The notes under the pieces are model-generated. The model was not told the DNA's origin. It was given only the letters and a program-made list of their open reading frames with translations, and searched no databases. A stretch of DNA of 64,000 nt from CAVZVZ01 sp963778895 (GTDB taxonomy: Bacteria; Actinomycetota; Acidimicrobiia; Acidimicrobiales; Acidimicrobilacustridaceae). A program made the position numbers and the translations under genes. The stretch spans positions 124,001 through 188,000 of the forward strand of contig CAVZVZ010000007.1 in assembly GCA_963778895.1 (NCBI GenBank), read 5' to 3'. Shown here in pieces: positions 45,181 through 54,973 of this stretch (its first letter is position 1; each line of letters opens with the position of its first letter).

Positions 45181-47596
45181 GTGACGTCGTGGAGCCGGCG
45201 GGTTTCGGCAGCGAGCCAGAAGCCACTCGGAACCCAGCGCCCCAACTACTCCAAGGCCGACGTCTTGAGGGACGCGGTTGCACTGGGTGTGCAAGCAGAT
45301 GATCAGGCCGCGCTCCTGGCGTTGGCCAAGGTCGCCCATGAGCGCCCCGGTTTCCGCACCACGATCTCGGTCCTGACCGGTGACGGTCGCTCGCTCGACT
45401 TCGAGGTGGTGAACACCGAGGACGGCCCGATCGCGCGCGAGATCGACGCCGACGGCATCCCGGCTCCCGCACCGGCCCGACCCGTGGCGGCCGAGCGGAG
45501 CCCGTCCGGCAACGGAGCCAACGGCGCGGTCGAGCACGATGAGCCCGACGAGGTCGAGATCCTCCAGGTGCTCACGAACACGATGGTCGAGACCCCCGAT
45601 CTCGTGGCCGTGTTCGCATCGGTCGGCCACGAGGCGCTGTGGGCCAACGACGCCTTCGTCACGCTGGTGCCCATACGCCAGGCCGACAAGGTCTGGTTGG
45701 TCGAGCTGCTCGACGAGTGGTCGAAGGGCCACTACGAGGTCAAGGTGCTGCCCGCGCTCGTGAAGTACGGGCGCTGGCGGGGTCGCTTGACCCTGCTGAG
45801 CGCCGACGGCGACTCGCTACCGGTGTCGGCCGTGATCGTGGCTCACCGCGACCAACGCGGCGACATCGCCGCCGTGTCGATGGTGGCGCGGGATCTCACC
45901 GAGCTCCGCCTGGCCGAGGAGCGGGCTTCGGCCACCGAAACCCGTTTCGCCGCGCTGGTCGAGCACGTGAGCGACATCATCGCGGTGCTCGACAGCGCAG
46001 GGGTGATCCAGTACGCCAGCCCGGCGACGGCACGCGTGCTCGGCTATCGCGAGGGCGCGCTGAATGGAAAGAACCTGCTCGCGCTGGTGCATCCGGCGGA
46101 CAAGCCGGCCAGCCTGCTCGACCTGGCGCAACCCGATGAGCAAGGCGTGGGCTCGCCGGTCGAACTTCGACTGAACGCGGCCGACGACTCGTGGCGCTAT
46201 CTCGAGATCGTCGTCAGTGATCTCACCGACAACCCTGCGATCGGTGGGCTCGTACTCAACGGGCGCGACGTCACCGAGCGCGTCGAGACCGCGCACGCGT
46301 TGGCCGCCAAGGCCTACACGGATGCGTTCACGGGACTGCCGAACCGCATGCGCATGCAGGATCGACTGGGCCAGGCGCTGGCCGACCTGACCGACGACGC
46401 GACCGTGGCGGTGCTCCTGCTCGACCTCGATCACCTCAAGTCCGTCAACGACGGCTATGGGCGGCCGGTGGGCGACAAGGTGCTGAGCGAGATCGCGAAT
46501 CGTCTACGCGACGCCGTGGATGATGACGCCACACCGGCCCGCCTTCGCAGCGACGAGTTCGCCGTCGTCGTGCGCGACACCGACACCGGCGAGGTCGTGC
46601 GATTGGCCAATCGACTCCGCGAAGCGCTCAGCGAGCCGGTCGAAGCCGACGGCCACAGCGTGACGATCACCGCCAGCATCGGGGTGGCGTTCGCCAAACC
46701 CGGCCAAGAGAGCGAGAGCCTGCTCGGCGAAGCCGACCACGCGCTCATCCACGCCAAGGAGAACGGCGGCAACCGGGCCGAGATCTATGGCGCGGAGTTG
46801 GCCGAGCAGGCCACCCGACGCAAGGCGGTCGAGCAGCAACTGCGCCATGCCATCGACAACGACTCGATCATCGTCCACTACCAACCGATCGTCGACGTCG
46901 ACACCGACATGGCGGTCGGCGCGGAGGCGCTCCTCCGCGTGCACGACGACGAGGGCGCGCTGTTGTCGCCGGCCGAGTTCATCGACGCCGCCGAATCGAG
47001 CGGTCTCATCACTCGTCTCGGTTCGATCGTCCTGCAGAGCACGTGTTCGCAGTTGGCGGCATGGAGCGCGGACGGCGGGCCCGCCAGCGTCGAACAGCTC
47101 TACGTCAACATCTCGCCGCGACAACTTGGCCGACCCGGAGCTGCCTCAGCACGTGCGCACGGCCCTGAATGCCGCCGGCTTACCACCGGAGCGCCTCTGC
47201 CTCGAGATCACCGAGAGCATCCTCATCGGCCACCAGGCCACCGTCGACGCCGCCGTCAGCTACCTGCGGGCGTTGGGCGTCAAGATCGGCCTCGACGAGT
47301 TCGGCACCGGTCAGTCGTCGCTCGGCTACCTGAAGCGCTTCCCGCTCGACTTCGTGAAGATCGATCGCCAACTGATCAGCGGTCTCGGCATCGACGAGCA
47401 GGACACGGCCATCGTTCGGGCCACCATCGAGCTCGCGCACAATCTCGGCCTGATCGTCGTGGCGGTGGGTGTCGAGAGCGACGAGCAGCTCGAGATGCTC
47501 CAGCTGCTCGAGTGCGACCGGGTGCAGGGCTATCTGTTCGCTCCGCCGGTGGGGCCGGACGAGTTCGCGAGCCGGGTGCAGGGCGGTTTCGGCTGA
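45181..47596 (+). CDS. PAS-GGDEF-EAL signalling protein (frameshifted)
   Basis: About 805 codons. An N-terminal region and two PAS-like domains (roughly 125-245 and 250-375; AALVEHVSDIIAVLDSAGV) precede a GGDEF-fold domain (about 380-540; TDAFTGLPNRMRMQDRLGQ). Its signature reads RSDEF in place of GGDEF, so it probably lacks cyclase activity. The EAL domain (about 550-800) keeps GAEALLRV, NISPRQL, CLEITES and QGYLF; the DDFG motif is DEFGTG. The frame changes near 47125. Turnover or sensing of cyclic-di-GMP is likely, phosphodiesterase being more probable than synthesis. Confidence 0.88.
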
Positions 47597-47646
47597 GCCC
47601 AGCGGCGCTGCCCACTTGTCGCGACGGTCGCCCACGATGAGTCACA

Positions 47647-48458
47647 ATGTCCGCCGTGTACCAGAACGTGATCGTCCCGTTCGACGGAACGCTCTCGGCG
47701 CGAGCGGCCCTCGCTCCTGCCGCTGATCTCGCCTGGCGCTGCGGCGGTCGGATCGTCATCGTCAACAACACCGAGGCGAGCGACACGGCGTCGCGCGATG
47801 CGCTCAAGTCACGAGCCATGTCGATGAGCGGGGCGGACGTCGACTTCTGGGTCGATCTCGATCATTCGATCGGCCGGGCCGTCGTCGAGGCGGCGCGCTA
47901 TCGCGACGATCCCGTGGTCTGCGTTCCGGTGCGCACGAAGATGAGCGGGATCGCGCCGCAAGCCGACGTTGACCGCGATGGCCGCTGAGGTGTTGGTCGA
48001 TGCGCCGGCACCGGTGCTCGTCATCGGGCCCGAGGCCGACGTGAGCAGTGGTCTGGGCATGAGCGAGATCCTCGTTGCGCTCGACGGCTCGGCGGAGAGC
48101 GAACAGATCCTGCCGATCGCCGTCGATTGGGCCAAGACGCTGAAGCTGCAGATCGTGCTGGCGGGCGTGGTGCGCGAGGGAGCGGGAGGACAGGAGACCC
48201 ACACCTCCGAGACGAGCTACCTGCGCGGCCATCTCGCCAAGGTCGCCCGCGAGGTGCCGGACGCGTCGTTCGTGCTCATCGAGGCCATCGATCCGGCGAC
48301 GGGACTGTGCTCGCACCTGGCCGAGCGACCGCAGGCCATCGGGGCCATGAGCACCCACGGTCGCTCGGGTGTGAACAGCAAGCCGCTCGGCCGGGTTTCT
48401 CAGGCAGTGATGTTGCGTTCGCCGCGACCCGATCCTCTTCTTGCGCCCTCGAGACTGA
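47647..48458 (+). CDS. Tandem universal stress protein (two frameshifts)
   Basis: About 270 codons with two UspA-like domains. Domain 1: NVIVPFDGTLSARAALAPAA to LVIGPEADV. Domain 2: ILVALDGSAESEQILPIAVD to the nucleotide-loop-like MSTHGRSGVNSKPLGRVSQA. The frame changes near 47970 and near 48430. Dropping one c in the latter gives LRSPRPILFLRPRD and the stop at 48458. USPs support stress survival and often bind ATP. Confidence 0.8.
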
Positions 48459-48479
48459 CGTCGTCGATCGCGAGCATCG

Positions 48480-49575
48480 ATGACGCGCCGGATCGCACTC
48501 CTCGTCATTGCGCTCGTGGTGATGCCCGCGGCCCTGGCCCTCGCCGCGACTCCGCCGCCGGTCACCGGGCCGCCGCTGCCCGATGGGTCGGTGTTCGACC
48601 CGACGCGCATCCCGACCGTGCCCGACGCCGAGGCGGCCTTGGATGCGGCGAACGCCGCGCACGATGACGCCGTTGCCCGCGTTGCGCAGGCCGAGGACGA
48701 CCAGTCGAGCGTTCGCGCCCAGATAGAGGCGCTCGGTGGCTCGGACCGTGAGCTGACCGACAGAATCCAGTCGACGCGCGCGCACATGCGCAGTGTTGGC
48801 CGTGCAGACCTACATCGCCGGTGGTCCGATCTCGACGCTCGACTACTTGCTCGACGCCGACGACGCCGGTGACCTCACATGGCGGCGCTACATGCTCCAC
48901 ACGTCGTTCGCGAACACGATCGATGCCGCGCACGACTACGACGCTTCGAAGGCCGATGTGAGTGACGAACTCGTCGCGTTGGCCGCTGCCGCCGATCGGC
49001 TCGACGACGAGCTCGAGACGGCCCGGGGTGAGGTGTCGGCCGCCGACGCCGCCATCGCCGACTGCGGAGCTCGCGTTGTTCGCGGCGCGCCACGAAGCGG
49101 ACCACCGGGCGGGACGCATCGTCGTGCGCTCGGGCGACGACGGTGCACCGGTGCCCGAGGTCTCACAGAATGCGGCCGGACCGGCCTGGGAGCAGCTGCG
49201 GTTCTGCGAGTCGGGCGGCAACTACGCCATCGCCGACTCGAGCGGGATGTTCCGCGGGGCGTACCAGTTCGCCATCTCGACCTGGTACGGCATGGGCGGT
49301 GTCGGTGATCCGGCCGACGCACCACCGTCGGAGCAGGACTACCGGGCCCAGATCCTCTACGACGCGCTCGGTGCCAAACCCTGGCCCGTGTGCGGCCGCT
49401 TCTTGATCGAAGACCCGCCTCCACGTGCGGACGCCTTGCCCGGCCTGGTCGACAACCTGCCGCCCGACCAACCCCTGACTGGTCCCGGCGTCACCACCCT
49501 TCGACGTCGACCACCTCGACCAGCACGACCACCTCGACCTCCACCACCACGACGACCGAGCCCGAGACCGGCTGA
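48480..49575 (+). CDS. Rpf-like transglycosylase with coiled-coil (three frameshifts)
   Basis: About 365 codons. A signal peptide (IALLVIALVVMPAALALA) and a coiled-coil stalk (VPDAEAALDAANAAHDDAVA) precede a central helical segment. The resuscitation-promoting-factor-type transglycosylase domain reads AWEQLRFCESGGNYAIADSS, with catalytic Glu in CESGG, then FRGAYQFAISTWYGMGG. A Ser/Thr tail ends the protein. Frame changes are near 48790, 49070 and 49495. It should cut peptidoglycan during growth or regrowth. Confidence 0.85.
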
Positions 49576-49576
49576 T

Positions 49577-49590
49577 CGCCGTGAACGGCG
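49577..49590. terminator. Short GC hairpin between convergent genes
   Basis: CGCCGT and ACGGCG form a 6-bp stem with a 2-nt centre just after the Rpf-like stop codon. No T-run follows, so it is at best a weak bidirectional terminator. Confidence 0.25.
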
Positions 49591-49602
49591 CCCGTGCAGG
49601 CC

Positions 49603-50410
49603 TCAGGGTGTGAAGGGCATGGCTTCGAGCACGCGCCGTCCGAGCTCCTCGTCGCCGTCGATTTGAACATCGGCCATCGAATTCGGATCGTCAGCCGACT
49701 GACGACCGCCGCAGAGAGCGACGAACGTCTCGAAGGGCAGCGTCAGTCGTACGGTCGGCTCGCTCGGTACTTCGTCGATCACCTTGGCGCGACCGTCGAC
49801 GGCGACGGTGATGCAGTCCCGAGGTCCGCCATCGAGCTCGAACACCACGGTTGATCCGTCGGGTGCACCGGCCTTCTTGCCGACGACGAAACCCAACGCG
49901 CCGTCGAAGCGTTCCAAGGACATGGTCACGACCGGACCGTCGAGGTGCCCGTGTCGATCGAGGGCGCGACGGATGTCCTGCTCGTGCATCCAGCTGTCGA
50001 ACACGCGGACTTTGAGGAAGTCGCGGTAGGACATCTCGCCGAGCGGCCACATGCCGACCTCGTCGAGCACCTCGACGCTGGTCGCCCGCAACTCGGCGAT
50101 CCGTCGGGCGATCTGTTCGTCGAACTCGGCTCGCACCTGCGGCCGGTGTCCACGACCGACGCTCCTCGACCCACACCTCGACGATCTCGCCGAACGGGTT
50201 CTTGATGTGGTCGAGGTGGTCGATCGCTACGACGGGAGCGGGATCACCCATCATCGATCGCTCGGTGCCGGTGATGTGGCTGATGCAGTCCTTGACCGTC
50301 CAGCCCGGCAGCTCGGTGGGTGTGTCCCATTCGGACTCGTCCAGCTCGTCGAGCAACGCGCCGAGGACGGACCACTCCTGCGCCAGTTGTTCGATGACGG
50401 CGTCGCTCAT
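49603..50410 (-). CDS. Mycothiol-dependent maleylpyruvate-isomerase-like (DinB-fold) protein (frameshifted)
   Basis: About 269 codons. The N-terminal helical bundle (LAQEWSVLGALLDELDESEW, then PGWTVKDCISHITGTERSMM) matches the MDMPI N-terminal domain with its metal-binding His. After an indel near 50140 the second frame gives RVFDSWMHEQDIRRALDRHG and a C-terminal sterol-carrier-like domain (FELDGGPRDCITVAVDG). Such proteins use mycothiol, the actinobacterial thiol. The exact substrate is unknown. It starts 1 bp after the crotonase stop. Confidence 0.82.
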
Positions 50411-50411
50411 G

Positions 50412-51131
50412 TCAGCCGGCCGACACGGTGAACTGCTCGACGTCGGACGCCAGGCCGGCCTTCATGCGCGCCGCGGCGGCGGAGCGTCGGTTCGTGCGCG
50501 TGGTGACGAACGGTCCGGCGTGCAGCCCCGCGGCCAGCGCTTCGGCGCGGGCCTTGGCCTCACCGATGACCTCATCCGGGTCGATGGCCACATCGAGGAA
50601 GCCGGCGTCGACGGCGCCCGCCGGGTCGTAGATCGTGGCCAGGTTGATGGCGGCGTCGAGGTGGCGGCGGGACAACCGGTCGTCGGCCAGCTCGGTCGCG
50701 AAGCGGGGCACCGGCATGCCGATGCCGACCTCGTTCATCCCGATCTTGAAGTTGCCCTCCGCGCCGATCCGCAGATCGGTGGCCATCAGCAGGATGGCCC
50801 CCATGGCCAGCGCGTGGCCGGTGACGGCGAGCACGACCGGCGCGGGGAACAGGAAAAGGCGCAACGCGAGCTCGGCGCCGACGCGCAGCAGGTCGCGTGC
50901 CGAGTCGACGCTCGCCTGCATGGTCGGCAGATCGAAGCCGGCACAGAAACGACCGGGACGACCGGCGATCACGACGGCCCGAGCACCGTCTCGTTCGGCG
51001 CGGTCGAGGGCGGCGTTGATCTGGTTCGCCATCTCGTGGCTGATCGCATTGGCCTTGCCGTCGTCGAGTTGCAGTACGGCCACCGCCCCGTCGAGCTCGT
51101 ACTGCACCAGTTCGGATTGCCCATCGGTCAT
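50412..51131 (-). CDS. Enoyl-CoA hydratase/isomerase (crotonase) family
   Basis: 239 aa. Oxyanion-hole segments GRFCAGFDLPTMQ and LAVTGHALAMGAILLMATDL are present. The usual catalytic Glu region reads NEVGIGMPVPRFATEL, so at least one acidic residue is kept. It differs clearly from the crotonase at 11705-12457. ATG 51131 is preferred to longer frames because a TAGCGT box lies 7 nt upstream. Confidence 0.9.
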   Translation of the reverse strand: MTDGQSELVQYELDGAVAVLQLDDGKANAISHEMANQINAALDRAERDGARAVVIAGRPGRFCAGFDLPTMQASVDSARDLLRVGAELALRLFLFPAPVVLAVTGHALAMGAILLMATDLRIGAEGNFKIGMNEVGIGMPVPRFATELADDRLSRRHLDAAINLATIYDPAGAVDAGFLDVAIDPDEVIGEAKARAEALAAGLHAGPFVTTRTNRRSAAAARMKAGLASDVEQFTVSAG

Positions 51132-51138
51132 GGGCGAA

Positions 51139-51144
51139 ACGCTA
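51139..51144 (-). promoter_or_regulatory. -10 box TAGCGT, probable leaderless start
   Basis: On the minus strand TAGCGT ends 7 nt before ATG 51131. Confidence 0.5.
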
Positions 51145-51226
51145 GTGGTCGCGGGAACCAGGGCCGCCATCGGTGCGTCGAACCTGTCAACGGCCACGTG
51201 GGTGGCCGGGCCGAGGGGAGGCCCGC

Positions 51227-52133
51227 ATGAGGTTCGTTCGTTGGTTGCTCGCGATCGGCTCGGTGGTGATCGTGCTGGGGCTGGCCGTGGCTTGCTCCTC
51301 GGGGAAGCAGAAGTCGGACTCGGCGTCTGCTCCGGCAATCGCCTCCGGGGTGGCATCACCCGTCCCGGCGCCGCCCGCCTCGACCGCAGCCGACAGCAGC
51401 GACCAGGCCGGGTCGCTCGCGGTCGACACCGCCGGGCTGTCGCCGGCCGCCGTCGGTCGCCAGGTGGTCTCCACCGCCACGGTGACGGTGCGGGCCGACG
51501 ACATCGCGGCGGCGAAGCAACAGGCCGCCATGGCGGCCGAGGCCGCGGGCGGCTTCGTCTACGCCGAACAAGGTCAGTACGGCGACCATCCATCGGTCAC
51601 CGTGACGCTCAAGGTTCCGCCGGACCATTTCGATGCCGTGCTCGCGAGCATCTCGAAGCTCGGTGACGTCGACTCGCAGCAGATCACGACGGACGACGTG
51701 ACCGATCAGGCGATCGATCTCGACAGCCGCATCGCGACTGCTCAGGTGAGCGTCGACCGCTTGCGGGGCTTTCTCGACAAGGCGACCACCGTCACCGACG
51801 TCGCCAGCCTCGAGAGCGAGCTGCTTCGCCGTGAAACCGATCTCGAGAAGCTGCGCGCCCAGAAGCGAGCGCTCGACTCGCGGGTGGACCTCGCCACCAT
51901 CGTGCTGACCGTCTCACCGCCTCAAGCCGCGCCGGTTCCGGTCGGAGACCTCCTCGCATCTTCCCGGCTTCCTCGATGGCCTGGCCGCCGGATGGCGCGC
52001 CTTCGTCAACACGTTGACCGTCGTGCTCGTGGTGCTCGGCGCGCTGCTGCCCTTCGTCCCGGTCGCGGCGGCCGTGCTCGCAGGTGCCTGGTGGTGGCGC
52101 CGACGCGCCCGACCGGCGCAGGGCACCGCGTGA
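51227..52133 (+). CDS. DUF4349 lipoprotein (frameshifted)
   Basis: About 302 codons. GAGGGGAGG ribosome site. The signal peptide ends in a lipobox (LAVACSS). DUF4349 core at about 75-235: TATVTVRADDIAAAKQQAA, SVTVTLKVPPDHFDAVLASI, then coiled-coil LRRETDLEKLRAQKRALDSR. After an indel near 51955 the second frame gives PGFLDGLAAGWRAFVNTLTV, a hydrophobic helix and RRRARPAQGTA. Membrane-linked coiled-coil protein of unknown function. Confidence 0.85.
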
Positions 52134-52135
52134 GG

Positions 52136-52984
52136 TCAGATCAGGCGTGACTTCTTCTTCGGCGCGAACGCCCCGTCGAGCTGTTCCTGCGAGAAGTACT
52201 CAGACGTGGGCTCGCCCGCGGCGTACATGTAGAGCGCGGTGCGGAAGATTCCATTGAGCGCACTGAGCACGACCGACACAACCGCGACCCAGATTGCCGC
52301 GAGTCCGATGCCGGCAACCGGGATGGCCACACCCACGAGAAGAGCGATGACGACGGCCGGGATCATCAGCACGAGCCCGAGAATGCCGAAGCCCGCTTGC
52401 GCCACGAGGTTCTCGCCCCATGTGCGCTTGAACAGACCGGCCGATCGCTTGAGCGAGTCGACGGCGCCGGTTCCTTCGACCACGACGACGGGTACGGCCA
52501 ACCACGTGACGATCTCCCACGCCATGCCGACGAGGTTGACGACGATCTGACCTAGGAACCCGGCGCGGCTGCGGATCGCTTGCAGGATCAGCCCGACGGT
52601 TCCGGTGAGCAACGACCACATGAGGATCGGCCCCAACCGCGACGAAGCTTGCGCGAACGCGGAACCCAGCGTGGGATTGCCACCGGTCAGGCGCTGGTGC
52701 GCACCCGACACGAGCACGGCGGCGAAGTACGTGACGACGAACGTGATGACGAGATAGCCGACGGCGCCGACGACGTAGGTCAACGGGGTGGCCTGAACGG
52801 TCGTGCTGTTACCGGGTTGGGTCACCTTCTCGGTGAGGCTGAAGTACGCCGCGCCACCGAAGAGCGCCATGACCGCAAGGGTCGCGAGAACCGACAGGAC
52901 CGGGATGAGCGCGAGCTCCTTGTCGGTACGCAACACGGCCCACGACGACTTGGCCAACGCGATGCTGTTCGAGATCCGCCGCAT
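52136..52984 (-). CDS. Polytopic membrane protein (DUF6159-like)
   Basis: 282 aa with about six hydrophobic segments in pairs. MRRISNSIALAKSSWAVLR at the N-terminus and SLKRSAGLFKRTWGENLVAQ in the middle are typical of this glycerophosphoryl-diester-phosphodiesterase-membrane-domain-like group. A cytoplasmic basic tail ends KKKSRLI. Function unknown. ATG 52984 is favoured over GTG 52996 by a TAGTGT box 8 nt upstream, which the longer gene would contain. Confidence 0.75.
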   Translation of the reverse strand: MRRISNSIALAKSSWAVLRTDKELALIPVLSVLATLAVMALFGGAAYFSLTEKVTQPGNSTTVQATPLTYVVGAVGYLVITFVVTYFAAVLVSGAHQRLTGGNPTLGSAFAQASSRLGPILMWSLLTGTVGLILQAIRSRAGFLGQIVVNLVGMAWEIVTWLAVPVVVVEGTGAVDSLKRSAGLFKRTWGENLVAQAGFGILGLVLMIPAVVIALLVGVAIPVAGIGLAAIWVAVVSVVLSALNGIFRTALYMYAAGEPTSEYFSQEQLDGAFAPKKKSRLI

Positions 52985-52992
52985 GACCGAAA

Positions 52993-52998
52993 ACACTA
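52993..52998 (-). promoter_or_regulatory. -10 box TAGTGT, probable leaderless start
   Basis: On the minus strand TAGTGT ends 8 nt before ATG 52984. Confidence 0.45.
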
Positions 52999-53056
52999 CC
53001 GGGCCGAAGTGTGGCAGAACAGTTACGGAACGTGAGATTGGGTCGATCGCCCCAGG

Positions 53057-54244
53057 TCAGACACCCAGCCTGGCGAGCGCCCCATCCACTCGTTGCCAGG
53101 CGTCGTCGACGAATTCACGCTGGTCGCGCGGGGCGTCGGCCACCTCGTCGGCGTCGTCCCACAGCGCGGCCTCGATCGGTGCGAGCACGGCTCGGATCTC
53201 GACGAGCGCATCGCCGTCTCGCTCCACCCGTTCGCGCAGCACGGTGAACCGTTGCCAGGTGGACTCGCTCGCGAGCGCAGTCGGTACGGCCGCGGTCGGG
53301 AAGACCGGCACGAACACGCTGACGCACGGGCTGCCGGCCGCGACCCACGCCCGAAGGGGCCGTTCCGGATCCTCGGGGAGCTCGCAGATCATCGACGCCG
53401 CCGTCGCCTGGTACTCGCGCAAATGCATGCAGACGCTGAACCCCTCGGCTGACGAACCGATCTTCGGCGGCGGCAGTTCGCTCACGTCGGTGGGGTCGGC
53501 ATCGGGCCGGCCCCACGGCCGGGTGCCGTGGTGGCGCATGAGGGCCGCCAGATCGGCGGGGTCGTCGATGCGCTGCTCACCCGTCACCGCCGGCCGCGTG
53601 CACGCCAGGCGGATGTCGGCCAGTGCCGCCCACCCTTCGGGGTCGCGCCACTCGTCGAAAGCGCGACCCGTGGCCACGTCGGCCGACGCGCGCGTCCAGC
53701 CGTCGTCCAGGCCGATGCGGTTGGAGATGGCGGCACCGTCGACGACGGGCTTGGCCGCCCAGCTCCGGCCGCTCGTCTCGAGCACCCATGCCGACCGAGG
53801 GTCGGCGACGAGGAACGACGAGAAGTAGGGCTCGCCATTGGTCGCGTCGGCGATACCGCCCTGTCCGTGCTCGGCGAGCAGGTCGGTCATCACATCGATC
53901 GCGGCGTCGGCGGTGCGGGCTCGTTCGAGGCCGAGCCGTACGAGGTCCATGCCGATCAGCGCGGGCGAGGCCGCAGCAGCATCGTCGACGGTGAAGACCC
54001 GTTCGTTGCCAATGGCGACGCGCTGCTCGTTCACCCCGTGTTCGAACCCCCACAGCCAGGTGGGACGCGAGCCGAGCGTGGCCAGCGAGTCGTGGCCGTC
54101 GATCGAGAGGTACTGCGTGCGCAGGGCCGCGGTACCGGTGCGGGCGGCGTGCGGCTCCAGGACCTGTACCTCACCGATGGGTCGATCCGAGTTCTTGGCG
54201 AACAGCGTCCGTCCGGCATGGCGGACGCAAACGGTGTCGCACAT
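53057..54244 (-). CDS. Secernin/C69-family peptidase
   Basis: 395 aa. The N-terminus MCDTVCVRHAGRTLFAKNSD matches C69/secernin proteins, where a Cys near the start becomes the nucleophile (Ntn-hydrolase type). GNERVFTVDDAAAASPALIG and GMDLVRLGLERARTADAAID are also typical. It probably cleaves dipeptides or small amides in the cytoplasm. It follows the ABC ATPase gene by 6 bp and belongs to the same transcript. Confidence 0.85.
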   Translation of the reverse strand: MCDTVCVRHAGRTLFAKNSDRPIGEVQVLEPHAARTGTAALRTQYLSIDGHDSLATLGSRPTWLWGFEHGVNEQRVAIGNERVFTVDDAAAASPALIGMDLVRLGLERARTADAAIDVMTDLLAEHGQGGIADATNGEPYFSSFLVADPRSAWVLETSGRSWAAKPVVDGAAISNRIGLDDGWTRASADVATGRAFDEWRDPEGWAALADIRLACTRPAVTGEQRIDDPADLAALMRHHGTRPWGRPDADPTDVSELPPPKIGSSAEGFSVCMHLREYQATAASMICELPEDPERPLRAWVAAGSPCVSVFVPVFPTAAVPTALASESTWQRFTVLRERVERDGDALVEIRAVLAPIEAALWDDADEVADAPRDQREFVDDAWQRVDGALARLGV

Positions 54245-54250
54245 GTCGCG

Positions 54251-54973
54251 TCAGCCCGAGACGAGCGAGCGAATCTTCTCGGGAGTGGCGGGGCCGTCGT
54301 ACACCAGCTCGCCGTCGCGGAGCCCGATGCACCGACTGGCCTTCGGAGTCAGGTCCATCTGGTGGGTCGAGCACACAACCGCGGCACCTTGCTCGGCTAT
54401 GTCGGCGAGCACGTCGACCAACGTCTCCTGACCGGGCGAATCCAAGCCGACGAAGGGTTCGTCGATGAGGAGAAGGCTGAACGGACGGATCAAGCCGAGG
54501 ATCACGCCGGTCTTCTGCTTCAGGCCGCGGCTGAAACGCGACGGCAGGTCGTCGGCTCGATCGGTGAGGTTGAACATCTCGAGCAGATCGTCGCCGTACT
54601 CCTCCCAGTCCTGGGTGCCGTGGAGGCGCGCGATGTACTCGATGTGCTCGTTCACGTCGAGGTCGTCGTAGAGCACGGGCGCGTCGGGCAGGTACGACGT
54701 CGCGGCCCGGGCCTCGATGGTGCCGACGGGGCTGCCGAGCACATAGGCGTGGCCTTCGTTGGCCTCGAGCAGACCGGCGCAGAGCCCGAGGAACGTCGAC
54801 TTCCCCGCGCCGTTCGGACCGACGAGCATGATGAGCTCACCGGGCTTCACGACCAGGTCGAGGGGCCGCAGCCCCATGCCGTCGCCGTAGTCCTTCTCGA
54901 TGCCGTTGGCTTCGAGAGCGGCGGTGGGGTGCTTCGCCGGCGGGGGCGGAGGGGTGGGCATGGCGAAGGTCAC
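54251..54973 (-). CDS. ABC transporter ATP-binding protein
   Basis: 240 aa. Walker A VGPNGAGKSTFLGL, signature FSRGLKQK, Walker B LLLIDEPFVGLD and switch His in VCSTHQMDLTPK. ATG overlaps the membrane-subunit stop by 4 bp. Together they form an ABC-2-like exporter of unknown cargo. Confidence 0.93.
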   Translation of the reverse strand: MTFAMPTPPPPPAKHPTAALEANGIEKDYGDGMGLRPLDLVVKPGELIMLVGPNGAGKSTFLGLCAGLLEANEGHAYVLGSPVGTIEARAATSYLPDAPVLYDDLDVNEHIEYIARLHGTQDWEEYGDDLLEMFNLTDRADDLPSRFSRGLKQKTGVILGLIRPFSLLLIDEPFVGLDSPGQETLVDVLADIAEQGAAVVCSTHQMDLTPKASRCIGLRDGELVYDGPATPEKIRSLVSG

